A stretch of 64,000 nt of DNA from positions 124,001-188,000 of the forward strand of contig NZ_LZZS01000003.1 in the NCBI RefSeq assembly GCF_014170335.1, given 5' to 3'. The translations under genes and the position numbers were made by a program. Below the pieces are notes generated by a model. The model worked only from the letters and a program-made list of their open reading frames with translations, did not search any database and had not been told where the DNA came from. Below, piece after piece: positions 1-9,999 of this stretch (position 1 is the first letter of the stretch; each line of letters begins with the position of its first letter). This stretch comes from Achromobacter sp. UMC46 (GTDB lineage Bacteria > Pseudomonadota > Gammaproteobacteria > Burkholderiales > Burkholderiaceae_B).

Positions 1-2612
1 CCGCCAAGCTCGTCAATTACGGGCTGACCACGGTCGACGTGGTCGCGGCGATCAAGGAACAGAACGTGCAGGTGTCGTCCGGCCAGCTGGGCGGCCTGCC
101 GTCCGTGCGCGGGCAGCAGCTGAACGCCACCATCATCGGGCCGTCGCGCCTGGAGAAGGCGGAAGACTTCGGCCGCATCCTGCTGAAGGTCAACGCCGAC
201 GGCTCGCAAGTGCGCCTGGGCGATGTTTCGCGCATCGAACTCGGCGGCCAGACCTACGCCATCGACAGCTTCTACAACGGCAAGCCCGCTTCGGGCCTGG
301 CGATCAAGCTGGCGCCGGGCGCCAACGCCCTGGATACGGCGCAGGCGGTGCGCGACACTATCAACAACCTGAAGCCGTACTTCCCGCCGGGCATGGACGT
401 CGTCTATCCGTACGACACGACGCCGTTCGTCAGCCTGTCGATCCATGAAGTGTTCAAGACGCTGGTCGAAGCCATCATCCTGGTCTTCCTGGTGATGTAC
501 CTGTTCCTGCAGAACTTCCGCGCCACCATCATCCCCACCCTGGCCGTGCCGGTGGTGCTGCTGGGTACGTTCGGCGTGCTGGCCGCGTTCGGCTATTCCA
601 TCAACACGTTGACGATGTTCGGCATGGTGCTGGCCATCGGCCTGCTGGTGGACGACGCCATCGTGGTGGTCGAGAACGTGGAGCGGGTGATGGCCGAAGA
701 AGGCCTGACACCCAAACAGGCCACCCGCAAGTCCATGGGCCAGATCACCGGCGCGCTGATCGGCATCGCCATGGTGCTGGCCGCCGTGTTCATCCCGATG
801 GCGTTCTTCGGCGGCTCCACGGGCGTGATCTACCGCCAGTTCTCGATCACCATCGTGTCTTCGATGGTGCTGTCGGTGCTGGTGGCAATCGTCTTCACGC
901 CGGCCTTGTGCGCGACCTTGCTCAAACCCATCCCGAAGGGCCATCACGGCACGAAGCGGGGCTTTTTCGGCTGGTTCAACCGCGCGTTCGATCGCAGCAG
1001 CAACGGCTACGCCAACAGCGTGGCGCGCGGGCTCAACCGCACCAAGCGGCTGATGGTGGTGTACCTGGCGCTGGTCATCGCCATGGGCTGGCTGTTCACA
1101 CGCATCCCGACGGCGTTCCTGCCTGCCGAAGACCAGGGCATCCTGTTCGCCCAGATCCAGACGCCGGCCGGCGCCACCGCGGAAGCCACGAAGGCCGTCA
1201 TCGACGACGCCACGAAGTATCTGCTGACCGAAGAAAAGGATGCCGTGACCTCGGTGTTCGCGGTCAACGGCTTCAACTTCGGCGGCCGCGGCCAGAACGC
1301 GTCCATCCTGTTCATCAAGCTGCGCGACTGGGAAGAACGCGGCGACGCCAGCCTGAAGGCCGGCGCCGTGGCGGCGCGCGCCAACGCGCACTTCGCCAAG
1401 ACCGAACGCCGCGCGCAACTGTTCGTGGTGCCGCCGCCGTCCGTGATGGAATTGGGCAACGTGACCGGTTTCGACTTCCAGCTGATGGACCGTGCCGGCG
1501 TGGGCCATGAAAAGCTGCTTGCCGCGCGCAACCAGCTGCTGGGCGAGGCCGCGAAAAGCCCGGTGCTGATCGGCGTGCGTCCCAACGGCATCGAAGACGC
1601 GCCGCAGTACCAGCTGGACATCGACCGCGAAAAAGCGCGCGCGCTGGGCGTGGCCGTGTCGGACATCAACAGCACGCTGGCCACCGCATGGGGATCGTCG
1701 TACGTCAACGACTTCATCGACCGCGGCCGCGTGAAGAAGGTGTTCGCGCAGGGCGAGGCGTCGTCGCGCATGCTGCCGGAAGACCTGAACAAATGGTATG
1801 TGCGCAACAACGCGGGCGACATGGTGCCGTTCTCGGCATTCGCGAAAGCGACGTGGAGCTTCGGCCCGCAGAAGCTGAACCGCTATAACGGCGTGCCGTC
1901 CTACAACATCCAGGGCCAGGCGGCGCCGGGCTACAGCTCGGGCGCGGCGATGGACGAAATGGAAAAGCTGGCGGCCAAGTTGCCGGTGGGCGTGGGTTTC
2001 GAATGGACGGGCCTGTCGTTCGAAGAACGCCTGTCGGGTTCGCAAGCGCCGGCGCTCTACGCCATTTCCCTGATCGTGGTGTTCCTGTGCCTGGCCGCGC
2101 TGTATGAAAGCTGGTCCATCCCCACCGCGGTCATGCTGGTGGTGCCGCTGGGGATCATCGGCGTGCTGCTGGCGACGTTGATGCGGGGGCTGTCCAACGA
2201 CGTGTACTTCCAGGTGGGGCTGCTCACCACAGTGGGGCTGGCGGCCAAAAACGCCATCCTGATCGTGGAGTTCGCCAAGGAGCACTTCGAGGCCGGCGCC
2301 AGCCTGACGGAATCGGCGATCCATGCCGCCCGCCAACGTCTGCGTCCCATCCTGATGACGTCCCTGGCGTTCATCCTGGGCGTGACCCCGCTGGCGATCT
2401 CGACGGGCGCCGGTTCGGGCAGCCAGAACGCCATCGGCACGGGCGTGATCGGCGGCATGCTGACCGGCACGTTCCTGGCGATCTTCTTCGTCCCGGCCTT
2501 CTTCGTGATCATGCTGCGCTTGTTCAAGGTCAAGCGCATGAGCGAAAACCAAGACAAGCACGACGCGAGCGCCAACGGCTCGCAGGAAGTGTCCGCCGAA
2601 GGACAACCGTAA
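1..2612 (+). CDS. RND multidrug efflux permease, inner-membrane pump (5' end outside window)
   Basis: Proton-driven resistance-nodulation-division pump of the AcrB/MexB type, which exports drugs through a tripartite complex with a periplasmic adaptor and the outer-membrane channel encoded next. The reading frame is open from base 3, so the start and about the first 170-190 residues lie left of the window; about 869 codons are seen. The transmembrane proton-relay acidic pair is visible in [12 protein letters not shown], and the relay lysine in [14 protein letters not shown]. The porter and docking domains and the second transmembrane bundle are complete. The stop codon shares one base with the start of the channel gene (TAATG), so the two are translationally coupled. 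Family identity is very secure. By family and genus context it is probably the AxyB protein of the AxyABM pump, but this is an inference. Confidence 0.95.
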   Translation, partial: AKLVNYGLTTVDVVAAIKEQNVQVSSGQLGGLPSVRGQQLNATIIGPSRLEKAEDFGRILLKVNADGSQVRLGDVSRIELGGQTYAIDSFYNGKPASGLAIKLAPGANALDTAQAVRDTINNLKPYFPPGMDVVYPYDTTPFVSLSIHEVFKTLVEAIILVFLVMYLFLQNFRATIIPTLAVPVVLLGTFGVLAAFGYSINTLTMFGMVLAIGLLVDDAIVVVENVERVMAEEGLTPKQATRKSMGQITGALIGIAMVLAAVFIPMAFFGGSTGVIYRQFSITIVSSMVLSVLVAIVFTPALCATLLKPIPKGHHGTKRGFFGWFNRAFDRSSNGYANSVARGLNRTKRLMVVYLALVIAMGWLFTRIPTAFLPAEDQGILFAQIQTPAGATAEATKAVIDDATKYLLTEEKDAVTSVFAVNGFNFGGRGQNASILFIKLRDWEERGDASLKAGAVAARANAHFAKTERRAQLFVVPPPSVMELGNVTGFDFQLMDRAGVGHEKLLAARNQLLGEAAKSPVLIGVRPNGIEDAPQYQLDIDREKARALGVAVSDINSTLATAWGSSYVNDFIDRGRVKKVFAQGEASSRMLPEDLNKWYVRNNAGDMVPFSAFAKATWSFGPQKLNRYNGVPSYNIQGQAAPGYSSGAAMDEMEKLAAKLPVGVGFEWTGLSFEERLSGSQAPALYAISLIVVFLCLAALYESWSIPTAVMLVVPLGIIGVLLATLMRGLSNDVYFQVGLLTTVGLAAKNAILIVEFAKEHFEAGASLTESAIHAARQRLRPILMTSLAFILGVTPLAISTGAGSGSQNAIGTGVIGGMLTGTFLAIFFVPAFFVIMLRLFKVKRMSENQDKHDASANGSQEVSAEGQP

Positions 2613-4087
2613 TGAAATTCCAGATGAGAACTTTATTGTCTGTTTCCCTGGCGGCGGCCCTGGCGGGCTGCTCGCTGGCCCCGACCTACGAACGGCCGGA
2701 TGCGCCGGTCGACGCCGCCTATCCCGCTGGCCCGGCCTACAAAGCCGACGGCTCGCAGGCGGCGCAAGGGATGTCCACGGCCGATATCGGCTGGCGCGAT
2801 TTCTTCGGCGACCCGCTGCTGCAGCAGTTGATCGAACTGTCGCTGGCCAACAACCGCGACCTGCGCGTGGCGGCCTTGAACGTCGAGGCGGCGCGGGCGC
2901 AGTACCGCATCCAGCGTTCCGACCTGCTGCCTAGCGTCGGCATCGCGGGCCAGGAAACTGCCCAGCGCTCGCCGGCGGACCTGTCCGCCAGCGGCCGCGC
3001 GACGACCAGCCACAGCTATCAGGTGGGCGCCGCGGTGTCCTCGTGGGAACTGGACCTGTTCGGCCGTATCCGCAGCCTGAGCGACAAGGCGCTGGAATCC
3101 TACCTGGCGCTGGACGAGACCCGTACGGCGACCCAGCTGACGCTGATCGCCGAGGTGGCCAATGCCTATCTGACGCTGCGCGCCGACCAGGAGCTGCTGA
3201 GCCTGACACGCGACACGCTGAAGAGCCAGGAAGACTCCTTCAAGCTCACGCAGCAAAGCTATGACCAGGGCCTGTCCACGGCGCTGGACTTGAGCCAGGC
3301 CGAAGTGTCGCTGCGCACGGCCCAGCGCAACCTGTCGCAATACACGCGCCAGGCCGCGCAGGACCGCAACGCGCTGACGCTGCTGGTGGGCCAGCCCATG
3401 TCGCCCGAGATCACGGCGGCGCTGGACCAGGCCGTCAAGCTGGACGACGGCATGCTGCCGACCACGCTGCCGGCCGGCCTGCCGTCTGACCTGCTGGCCC
3501 GGCGCCCGGACATCCGCGCGGCCGAGCACCAGCTGAAGGGCGCCAACGCCAACATCGGCGCTGCGCGTGCGGCGTTCTTCCCGACCATCAGCCTGACGGG
3601 CCAGGCCGGGACCGCCAGCGCCAGCCTCGGCGGACTGTTCGAAGGCGGCTCCGGCGCCTGGAGCTTCGTGCCCCAGATCACCGTGCCGATCTTCGCGGGC
3701 GGTTCGCTGCTGGCGGGCCTGGACCTGGCGAAGGTGCAGAAGAACATCCAGGTGGCCCAGTACGAGAAGTCCATCCAGACGGGCTTCCGCGAAGTGGCGG
3801 ACGCCTTGGCCGGCCGCGGCACGCTGGACGACCAGATCCAGGCGCAGCGCCTGCTGGTGAACGCCAACCAGCGCGCCTACGACGTGTCCGACCAGCGTTT
3901 CCGCCAAGGCATCGACGACTACCTGAGCGTGCTGGATTCGCAGCGTTCGCTGTACACCTCGCAGCAGGCGCTGGTGGACACGCGCCTGGCCCGGCTGTCC
4001 AATCTGGTGACCCTGTACAAGGTGCTGGGCGGCGGTTGGACCGAACGCACGGCCACGGCCCAGGCCACGCCGGCCAGCGGTTCGTAG
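2612..4087 (+). CDS. Outer-membrane efflux channel lipoprotein (OprM/NodT family)
   Basis: Outer-membrane factor that forms the exit duct for the upstream RND pump. It is 491 residues long, normal for the family. The N-terminus is a lipoprotein signal with lipobox LAGC near residue 20, followed by the usual OprM-like opening (LAPTYERPDAP). Two tandem OEP repeats of long helices and short beta strands follow, with typical segments such as RRPDIRAAEHQL near residue 297. The start overlaps the stop of the permease gene by one base, and a strong terminator follows about 95 bases downstream, so this is the last gene of the pump operon. It is probably the AxyM counterpart of MexAB-OprM-type pumps. 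Confidence 0.95.
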   Translation: MKFQMRTLLSVSLAAALAGCSLAPTYERPDAPVDAAYPAGPAYKADGSQAAQGMSTADIGWRDFFGDPLLQQLIELSLANNRDLRVAALNVEAARAQYRIQRSDLLPSVGIAGQETAQRSPADLSASGRATTSHSYQVGAAVSSWELDLFGRIRSLSDKALESYLALDETRTATQLTLIAEVANAYLTLRADQELLSLTRDTLKSQEDSFKLTQQSYDQGLSTALDLSQAEVSLRTAQRNLSQYTRQAAQDRNALTLLVGQPMSPEITAALDQAVKLDDGMLPTTLPAGLPSDLLARRPDIRAAEHQLKGANANIGAARAAFFPTISLTGQAGTASASLGGLFEGGSGAWSFVPQITVPIFAGGSLLAGLDLAKVQKNIQVAQYEKSIQTGFREVADALAGRGTLDDQIQAQRLLVNANQRAYDVSDQRFRQGIDDYLSVLDSQRSLYTSQQALVDTRLARLSNLVTLYKVLGGGWTERTATAQATPASGS

Positions 4088-4181
4088 GATGGGGGAAGCG
4101 CGAGAATCCGCACGCAAGAACATAGGTGCGCAGCGCGCGTAACCCATCAGGCGGCGGGTGCGTTGTGGCCGAACCTGGAAG

Positions 4182-4214
4182 AAAACGGGCCGATCAAAAG
4201 ATCGGCCCGTTTTC
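4182..4214. terminator. Bidirectional intrinsic terminator after efflux operon
   Basis: A perfect stem (AAAACGGGCCGATC paired with GATCGGCCCGTTTT) with a short A-rich loop. It has an A-run on the left and a T-run on the right, so it can act in both directions. It separates the rightward efflux operon from the leftward gene at 4238-4489. Confidence 0.9.
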
Positions 4215-4237
4215 ATTGATGCTTGCCTAGCGGAACG

Positions 4238-4489
4238 TCAGGTTCGCTTCTTGGCGATCATGCCAACCACGAACAGCACGATGATGGCGCCCACGACCGA
4301 TGCGATCCAGCCTGCGGGTTCGCCTTCCGCGTACCAGCCCATCGTCTGGCCCAGGAATCCGGCGACGACGGCGCCGACGATGCCCAGGATGGTGGTCATG
4401 ATGATTCCCATGTTCTGATCACCGGGCATGATGGCCCGGGCGATCAGGCCCACGATGAACCCGACGATGATCATGATGATGAAGCTCAT
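4238..4489 (-). CDS. GlsB/YeaQ/YmgE-family small membrane protein
   Basis: An 83-residue protein with three hydrophobic segments and the glycine-rich pattern of the transglycosylase-associated protein family (GFIVGLIARAIMPG near the N-terminus, GFLGQTMGWY in the middle, a lysine/arginine C-terminus). These are small inner-membrane proteins, often stress-induced; the biochemical role is not settled and the transglycosylase label is only historical. A good ribosome site (AAGGAG) sits just before the ATG. It stands alone between the efflux terminator and the SCO1-like gene. Confidence 0.85.
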   Translation of the reverse strand: MSFIIMIIVGFIVGLIARAIMPGDQNMGIIMTTILGIVGAVVAGFLGQTMGWYAEGEPAGWIASVVGAIIVLFVVGMIAKKRT

Positions 4490-4624
4490 GCGCGTACTCC
4501 TTACTAGGGGAAAAGGGGCAATCTGCTGTGATGATACTCACGCTCCGAATCGCGCCGCTGTAACAACTGGTATGTGGCGCACGGCCGCAACATGTTGCGG
4601 CGCATCGTCGTTGCGCGCCCGCGG

Positions 4625-5239
4625 TCAGGAGGTCAGGTCGATCAGTTGGCGGACGTCTTTCGTCAGCGCTTCGATGCTGTCGGTGTCCGAGGCCAGCAGG
4701 CGCGCGCGGCCTTCTTTGTCGAAAATGTACACGCCGCGGCTGTGCGTCACTTCGTACATGTCGGCATCGTCGCCAGGGCGGGGTTTTTCGATCTGGTAGG
4801 CGACGCGATAGCGGCGGGCCAGGTCGGCGATCTGCTTTTCGTCGCCGGTCACGCCGATGGCGTTGTTGTTGAACGCGTTGACGTAGGCCTGCAGGATGTC
4901 GGGCGTGTCGCGGTGCGGATCCACGCTGACGAACAGGATGCGCACGTCCCGTGCCTTGTCGCCCAGGTTCTGCAGCACCGCCGTCAATTGCGCCATGGTG
5001 GTGGGGCAGATGTCCGGGCAACTGGCGTAGCCGAAAAACAGCAGTACCGTCTTGCCCTTGAGGTCGTCGCTGCTGACTGTCTTGCCGCCGGCGCCGGGCA
5101 GCGAGAATTTCAGGTCGGGCAGGTGGCCTTTGACGTTATAGAGCGTCCAATCGACATTCCGGTCGCCGCACGCGGCAAGCAAGACGCACAGGGCCAGCAG
5201 CAAGCCACGCCAGGCGCGGCCGGTAATGAGGTGTCGCAT
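4625..5239 (-). CDS. SCO1/SenC-family copper chaperone, thioredoxin-like lipoprotein
   Basis: A 204-residue protein of the SCO1/SenC/PrrC family, which delivers copper to the CuA site of cytochrome oxidase or acts as a thiol-disulphide protein on the periplasmic side. The copper motif CPDICP (CxxxC) follows GYAS, and the matching histidine is in VTHSRGVYIFD. The N-terminus is a lipoprotein signal ending LLAACGD. The start chosen is the ATG at 5239, which leaves a normal signal peptide; the frame stays open further upstream, but that extension has no signal-like character. No cytochrome oxidase gene is in the window. Confidence 0.9.
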   Translation of the reverse strand: MRHLITGRAWRGLLLALCVLLAACGDRNVDWTLYNVKGHLPDLKFSLPGAGGKTVSSDDLKGKTVLLFFGYASCPDICPTTMAQLTAVLQNLGDKARDVRILFVSVDPHRDTPDILQAYVNAFNNNAIGVTGDEKQIADLARRYRVAYQIEKPRPGDDADMYEVTHSRGVYIFDKEGRARLLASDTDSIEALTKDVRQLIDLTS

Positions 5240-5517
5240 AAGTCCAGGGGCCGAAAGGTTGGTCGGGAAAAAGCCCGGCAAACCCGTTGATTCTACCTGC
5301 AAGCGCGGGGCGGGGCGGACCTGCGCAGGCCGCTTGCCAGGACCCGCAAGCACGCATCTTGTCCTGGCGCAAAGATCCGGCTCGTAGCGGGCGCGGCCCG
5401 ACTTGTGAAGCTTTGTCTAGATATTGTTGGAGAACTGGCAAGATCGCCCCGGCGGGGCCTGCCGGCGCTCTACATTCGGAGCCTTGCCAGCGCAGCTGGC
5501 GCAGGGGGACTTCAAAC

Positions 5518-6264
5518 GTGGACATGGCCGTGGGCACCGCCCTTCGTTACCCGTATTACCCGTATTACCCGGTGGTGGTGGACATTCTGCGTAGCCGCGA
5601 GGCCGACCGGGTGCTGGACGCGCCATGCGGGCTGGGCTGGCTGGGCGACACGCTGCCCGGCGTAAGCGGACGGCAAGTGGTGCTGGATGGGGTAGGGCTA
5701 TGGCAGTTTCCGCCGGCAAGCGCCGGTTACTGTTCGGTGACCGAGCACGACCTGGAAACCCCGTTGACCGTGTCCGGACACTATGACGCGGCCGTCTGCT
5801 GCGAGGCCATCCACCTGCTGACCAATCCCGGGGTGCTGGTCCAGAGCCTGTACCGGGCGCTGCGTCCTGGCGGCACACTGATCATCACCACGCCGAACAC
5901 CTGGTATTTCCGCTCGCGCCTGCAGTTCCTGATGCGAGGCTTCCATTCGGGATTCCGCCCCATGGTGGGCCGACAGCGGGGGGAGGACTACATCACCTAC
6001 TTCCCGTGGAGCTTTCCGCAACTGCATCTGCTGCTGTCGCACTACGGGTTCGGGGACATCACGCTGCATGACGTCGAAGAGGTCAAGCCCAAGCGCGTGG
6101 TCGAGCATCTGCTGGCGGTGCCGTCGCGGCTGTACTACCGGCGGCAGCTCAAGCGTGCGGAATCCGATGAAATCCGCCAGTTCTGGAAGCAGGCGGGGTC
6201 GGACCAATCGGTGCATGGTCGTTGGCTGGTGGTGTCGGCGCGTAAACCGGCCGACGAAAAATAA
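5518..6264 (+). CDS. Class I SAM-dependent methyltransferase, substrate unknown
   Basis: A Rossmann-fold methyltransferase of 248 residues. The SAM-binding motif I is seen as VLDAPCGLGWLGD near residue 30, and the later motif as ALRPGGTLIITTPNTWYF near residue 120. Start chosen: GTG at 5518, because an AGGGGG ribosome site lies about nine bases before it; ATG at 5524 is the alternative. The gene stands alone and converges on the peptidase gene, so context gives no substrate. The pattern fits methyltransferases acting on small molecules or glycans, but the call should stop at the family. Confidence 0.8.
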   Translation: MDMAVGTALRYPYYPYYPVVVDILRSREADRVLDAPCGLGWLGDTLPGVSGRQVVLDGVGLWQFPPASAGYCSVTEHDLETPLTVSGHYDAAVCCEAIHLLTNPGVLVQSLYRALRPGGTLIITTPNTWYFRSRLQFLMRGFHSGFRPMVGRQRGEDYITYFPWSFPQLHLLLSHYGFGDITLHDVEEVKPKRVVEHLLAVPSRLYYRRQLKRAESDEIRQFWKQAGSDQSVHGRWLVVSARKPADEK

Positions 6265-6286
6265 CGGCCCGCGCATGGCGGGCCGT
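6257..6286 (-). terminator. Intrinsic terminator for the oligopeptidase gene
   Basis: Stem ACGGCCCGC paired with GCGGGCCGT around a five-base loop. On the minus strand it is followed by a T-rich run (complement of the A-run at 6257-6263). It lies between two convergent genes. Confidence 0.75.
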
Positions 6287-6306
6287 CGTGGAGGCGGGCG
6301 CGGGGC

Positions 6307-8385
6307 TTAGTTGCCGCTCATGCCGCTATGGCGCAGCAGGGCGTCGATGCGGGGCGCGCGGCCGCGGAAGGCAGCGAACGATTCCGCAGCCGGGCGCGAT
6401 CCGCCCACGGCCAGCACTTCGCGGCGGAAGCGCGCGCCGGTCTCGGGGTCCAGCGTGCCCAGGGCATTGCCGGGCTGCTTTTCCGCCTGTTTCGCCGCGG
6501 CTTCCTCGAACGCTTCGTACGCGTCGGCGGACAGCACTTCCGCCCACTTGTAGCTGTAATAGCCCGCGCCATAGCCGCCTGCGAACAGATGCGAAAACGC
6601 ATGCGGCAAGCGATGCCAGGCCGGCGGGAACAGCACGGCCACTTCCTGGCGCACTTCCTGCAGCAGGGCCAGCACTTCGGTGATGGTGGCGCCGCGGGCG
6701 CGGTCATGCATCAGCATGTCGAACAGGGCGAACTCGATCTGGCGCACGGTCTGCATGCCGCTCTGATAATTGCGGGCGGCCACCAGGCGGTCGTAGAGCG
6801 CGCGCGGCAGGGCTTCGCCCGTGTCCACGTGGGCCGACAGCTTTTGCACCACCGCCCATTCCCAGCAGAAGTTCTCCATGAACTGCGAGGGCAGTTCAAT
6901 GGCGTCCCATTCCACGCTGGCGAACGCCGCGGCGCCTGGCTCGTCGACTTCGGACAGCAGCGCATGCAGCGCGTGGCCGGTTTCGTGGAACAGCGTGATG
7001 ACGTCGTCGTGGGTCAGCACGGCGGCGCGGTCGCCGTTGGGGCGCGAGAAATTGCAGGTCAGGTAGACCACGGGCGTCTGCACGCGGCCGGCCACGACGC
7101 GGCGCGTGCGCTCGCTGTCGACCCAGGCGCCGCTTTGCTTACCGGAGCGGGCATACAAGTCCAGGTACAGGTAGCCGATCAGGTCGCCTGCGGGGCTTTC
7201 CACGCGCACGCCGCGCGCATCGCTGTGCCACGTCGAGACGGGCGTTTCCGCCAAGCGCACGTCGAACAGCTTTTCGATCACTTCATACAGGCCCGCCAGC
7301 ACGCGCGGTTCGGTGAAATACTGTTTCACCTCGTCTTCGGAATAGGCGTAGCGCGATTCGCGCAGGCGTTCCGAGGCAAAGGCCACGTCCCAGGGCTGCA
7401 GGCTGTCCAGGCCCAATTCGCCGGTGGCGTAGGCCGTCAGTTCGGCCAGGTCGCGTTGGGCGTAGGGCTTGGCGCGGCCGGCCAGGTCGCGCAGGAAGAC
7501 GGTCACTTCGCTGGCGTCGCGGGCCATGCGGGTCTGCAGGCGCAGCGCGGCGAAGGTGCCCAGGCCCAGCAGGCCGGATTCCTCGGCGCGCAGGGACAGC
7601 AATTCTTCGATCAGCGGGGAATTGTCGAATTGGGCGTCGCCTTGCTCGGAGGCGACGGTGCCGTAGCCGCGGTACAGCGCTTCACGCAGCGAGCGGTCTT
7701 GCGCGTACTGCATGACGGGCAGGTAGCACGGCATCTTCAGCGTCAGCTTCCAGCCCGGCTTGCCGTCTTCGGCGGCGGCGGCGCGCGCGGCGGACAGGAC
7801 ATCGGCGGGAATGCCGGCAAGGCGAGCCTCGTCTTCCACCACCAGCGACCAGGCGTCAATCGAATCCAGCACGTTTTCCGAGAACTTCTGCGACGCCTGC
7901 GCTTCGCGGTCGGAGATCCGGGCGTAGCGCTCGCGGTCTTCGCCCTGCAGTTCGACGCCGCTCAAGCGGAAGTCGCGCAGCGCCATGTCGACGATGCGGC
8001 GGCGCACGGGCGCCCACGCCGCGAAATCGGGGGCGGCGGCCAGGCGCTGGTACTGCTTGTACAGGCCTTCGTGCAAACCGACCCAGGTCGAGAATTCGGT
8101 GATCAGCGGCAGGGCCGCGTTATAGGCTTCGCGCAGTTCGGGCGTGTTGACGACCGCGTTCAGGTGGCCGGCCACCGACCACGCGCGCCACAGGCGTTCG
8201 GAGGCGGTGTCCAGCGGTTCCACCACCGCTTCCCAGGTGGGCGCCAGGGCGGCATCGGCCGCGTGGTCGACGGCTTTGCGGGCGATGCCCAGCAATTCCT
8301 CGATGGCGGGCACGATATGGCCGGGCTTGACGGCCGCATAGTCGACCAGGTCGGAGACGGGAGCGAGCAGGGGGTTCTGGGTCAT
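6307..8385 (-). CDS. prlC: Oligopeptidase A (M3 family zinc metallopeptidase)
   Basis: A cytoplasmic zinc endopeptidase that degrades short peptides, including cleaved signal peptides. It has 692 residues, the normal size for OpdA/PrlC. The zinc-binding motif HETGH is present in LFHETGHALHALL, and the C-terminal region with SHLFAGGYGAGYYSYKW is highly typical of the family. Start chosen: ATG at 8385 (MTQNPLLAPV); the open frame extends 14 codons upstream but with no better start. It is read leftward and ends at its own terminator. Confidence 0.95.
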   Translation of the reverse strand: MTQNPLLAPVSDLVDYAAVKPGHIVPAIEELLGIARKAVDHAADAALAPTWEAVVEPLDTASERLWRAWSVAGHLNAVVNTPELREAYNAALPLITEFSTWVGLHEGLYKQYQRLAAAPDFAAWAPVRRRIVDMALRDFRLSGVELQGEDRERYARISDREAQASQKFSENVLDSIDAWSLVVEDEARLAGIPADVLSAARAAAAEDGKPGWKLTLKMPCYLPVMQYAQDRSLREALYRGYGTVASEQGDAQFDNSPLIEELLSLRAEESGLLGLGTFAALRLQTRMARDASEVTVFLRDLAGRAKPYAQRDLAELTAYATGELGLDSLQPWDVAFASERLRESRYAYSEDEVKQYFTEPRVLAGLYEVIEKLFDVRLAETPVSTWHSDARGVRVESPAGDLIGYLYLDLYARSGKQSGAWVDSERTRRVVAGRVQTPVVYLTCNFSRPNGDRAAVLTHDDVITLFHETGHALHALLSEVDEPGAAAFASVEWDAIELPSQFMENFCWEWAVVQKLSAHVDTGEALPRALYDRLVAARNYQSGMQTVRQIEFALFDMLMHDRARGATITEVLALLQEVRQEVAVLFPPAWHRLPHAFSHLFAGGYGAGYYSYKWAEVLSADAYEAFEEAAAKQAEKQPGNALGTLDPETGARFRREVLAVGGSRPAAESFAAFRGRAPRIDALLRHSGMSGN

Positions 8386-8493
8386 GGTGTTACCGGCGTG
8401 GTCAATGGCGGGCGGCGCGCGGGGCATGCACCCGGGCGCCGGCGGAGTTCATAGGGATCAGGTAAGGGCGATCCGCCCGAATGCAAGGGCGGA

Positions 8494-8512
8494 CCCGGGC
8501 GATTCGCCCGGG
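8494..8512. repeat. Short GC-rich palindrome between folD and oligopeptidase genes
   Basis: A 19-base inverted repeat (CCCGGGCGA, one base, TCGCCCGGG) just beyond the folD stop codon. It could be a hairpin terminator or RNA-stabilising element for the kinase-regulator-folD operon, but it has no T-run on either side, so the terminator role is uncertain. Confidence 0.45.
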
Positions 8513-8524
8513 CCGCAAGGCGGG

Positions 8525-9372
<848 letters not shown>

Positions 9373-9376
<4 letters not shown>

Positions 9377-9999
9377 GCGTGTGCCTCGGGTTTGGCCAAG
9401 GCCACTTTCATCAAATCAGCAACGGTAGTCACTTCCAGTTTTTCCATGATGTTGGCGCGGTGCGCCTCGACGGTCTTGATGCTGATGCCCAGGTCGTCGG
9501 CGATCTGCTTGTTCAAGCGGCCGGCGACGATGCGCTCCAACACCTGCTGCTCGCGCGCGGTCAGGCGCGCCAGCATGGCTTCGTGATCCTTCTGGGCCTG
9601 GTGCTTGCTGACGCGTTGCGTGGCCTGTTCCAGCATGCGCGCGACGATCTCGCGCAGGTCGGACTCGTTGAAGGGCTTTTCCAGGAAGTCGACCGCGCCT
9701 TTCTTCATCGTGGACACGGCCATGGGCACGTCGCCGTGGCCGGTGATGAACACGACGGGCAGCGGCGCGTTGCGGGCGATCAGCTGTTCCTGGAGTTCCA
9801 GGCCGCTCATGCCGGGCATGCGCACGTCGGCGATCAGCACGCCGATCTGGCTGGCGTCGTAGTCTTCCAGGAAGGATTCTCCACTGGCATAGGCGCGAAC
9901 GCGGTAGCCATTGGCTTCCAGCAGCCAGCGCAACGAATCGCGGACCGCTTCGTCGTCGTCAACAATGAATACCGTGCTCGACAGGTGGGGCGTGTTCAT
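9373..9999 (-). CDS. FixJ/NarL-type response regulator
   Basis: A DNA-binding response regulator of 208 residues. The receiver domain (residues 8-125) has the acidic pair in VDDDEAVRD, the phosphorylated aspartate in [12 protein letters not shown], and the conserved lysine in FLEKPF. A LuxR-type helix-turn-helix at about 140-200 reads [15 protein letters not shown] then [18 protein letters not shown]. It overlaps by four bases (ATGA) both the kinase gene before it and folD after it. Being divergent from aceE, it is a candidate regulator of the pyruvate dehydrogenase operon, but that is inference only. The closest functional relatives by layout are FixJ and DctR/TodT-type regulators. Confidence 0.9.

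Noticed and set aside
2633-4216. A 527-codon open frame opposite the outer-membrane channel gene
   Set aside because: Antisense to a clear OprM-family gene and it runs into the terminator; no protein-like features.
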